Made by a program: the position numbers and the translations under genes. The notes under the pieces were generated by a model, which saw nothing but the letters and a program-made list of their open reading frames with translations, was not told where the DNA came from and made no database searches. Below are positions 5,269 through 5,313 of a stretch of 5,313 bases of DNA, piece by piece. The first letter of the stretch is position 1. Each line of letters begins with the position of its first letter. The stretch is from an uncultured Eubacteriales bacterium (GTDB lineage Bacteria > Bacillota > Clostridia > Oscillospirales > Oscillospiraceae): positions 1 to 5,313 of the forward strand of contig USIH01000138.1 of NCBI GenBank assembly GCA_900554705.1, written 5' to 3'.

Positions 5269-5306
5269 AAAAAAGTCCGTAACCGTCAAAATAGATTCAC
5301 TTTTTT
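5269..5306. repeat. AT-rich inverted repeat in the right-edge non-coding DNA
   Basis: AAAAAAGT (5269-5276) and ACTTTTTT (5299-5306) form an 8-bp inverted repeat with a 22-bp centre. The T-run near 5301-5306 could complete plus-strand termination after the hairpin at 5237-5259, but it lies more than 40 bp away. No gene is visible from 5212 to the window end. Confidence 0.25.
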
Positions 5307-5313
5307 AAGAAAA

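Noticed and set aside
1..5313. CRISPR arrays, tRNA or rRNA genes, transposase or phage genes.
   Set aside because: I looked on both strands and saw no regularly spaced repeats, cloverleaf-like segments or mobile-element protein motifs.

Overview
The window looks like chromosome from a GC-rich member of the Bacillota (Clostridia). Coding DNA is clearly GC-rich and codons prefer G or C in third position. Genes have strong purine-rich ribosome binding sites, promoters are sigma-A type, and the regulators (LytTR response regulator, GHKL kinase of the AgrC/ComD type) are typical of that phylum. A gut Oscillospiraceae-like genome is my best guess; this is inference, because the window carries no rRNA or other taxonomic marker.

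Layout: four genes lie head to tail on the minus strand and one lies divergently on the plus strand. Reading the minus strand in transcription order: a near-consensus promoter (4291-4318) with a perfect palindromic operator just downstream of its -10 (4273-4288); a 12-TM major facilitator superfamily (MFS) transporter (3102-4247); a LytTR response regulator (2367-3056); a short GHKL histidine kinase with no membrane segment (1707-2357); a structured intergenic stretch (1577-1706); and a type I ABC exporter half-transporter with fused membrane and ATPase domains, cut by the left window edge just after Walker B (1-1576). On the plus strand, starting 160 bp from the MFS gene, is a 267-residue SWIM zinc-finger protein (4408-5211). 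It is followed by a strong hairpin and AT-rich non-coding DNA to the right edge.

How the parts may work together: kinase and regulator form a two-component pair 9 bp apart. Downstream of the kinase gene, right in front of the ABC gene, I find two 9-bp direct repeats resembling the LytTR target consensus, 11 bp apart. They sit 12 bp upstream of an extended -10 that lacks a good -35. This is the classic arrangement of a LytTR-activated promoter and suggests the pair switches on the ABC exporter. The kinase has no sensor domain of its own, so the co-encoded MFS protein, or another partner, might supply the membrane input, as UhpC does for UhpB; this is a hypothesis. The MFS promoter looks repressible by a TetR-type regulator that is not encoded here. 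A hairpin between the MFS and regulator genes buries the regulator's Shine-Dalgarno sequence, which may couple its translation to that of the MFS gene.

No CRISPR array, tRNA, rRNA, insertion sequence or phage gene is visible. The most interesting unit is the MFS / LytTR / soluble GHKL kinase / ABC exporter locus and its regulatory sites.
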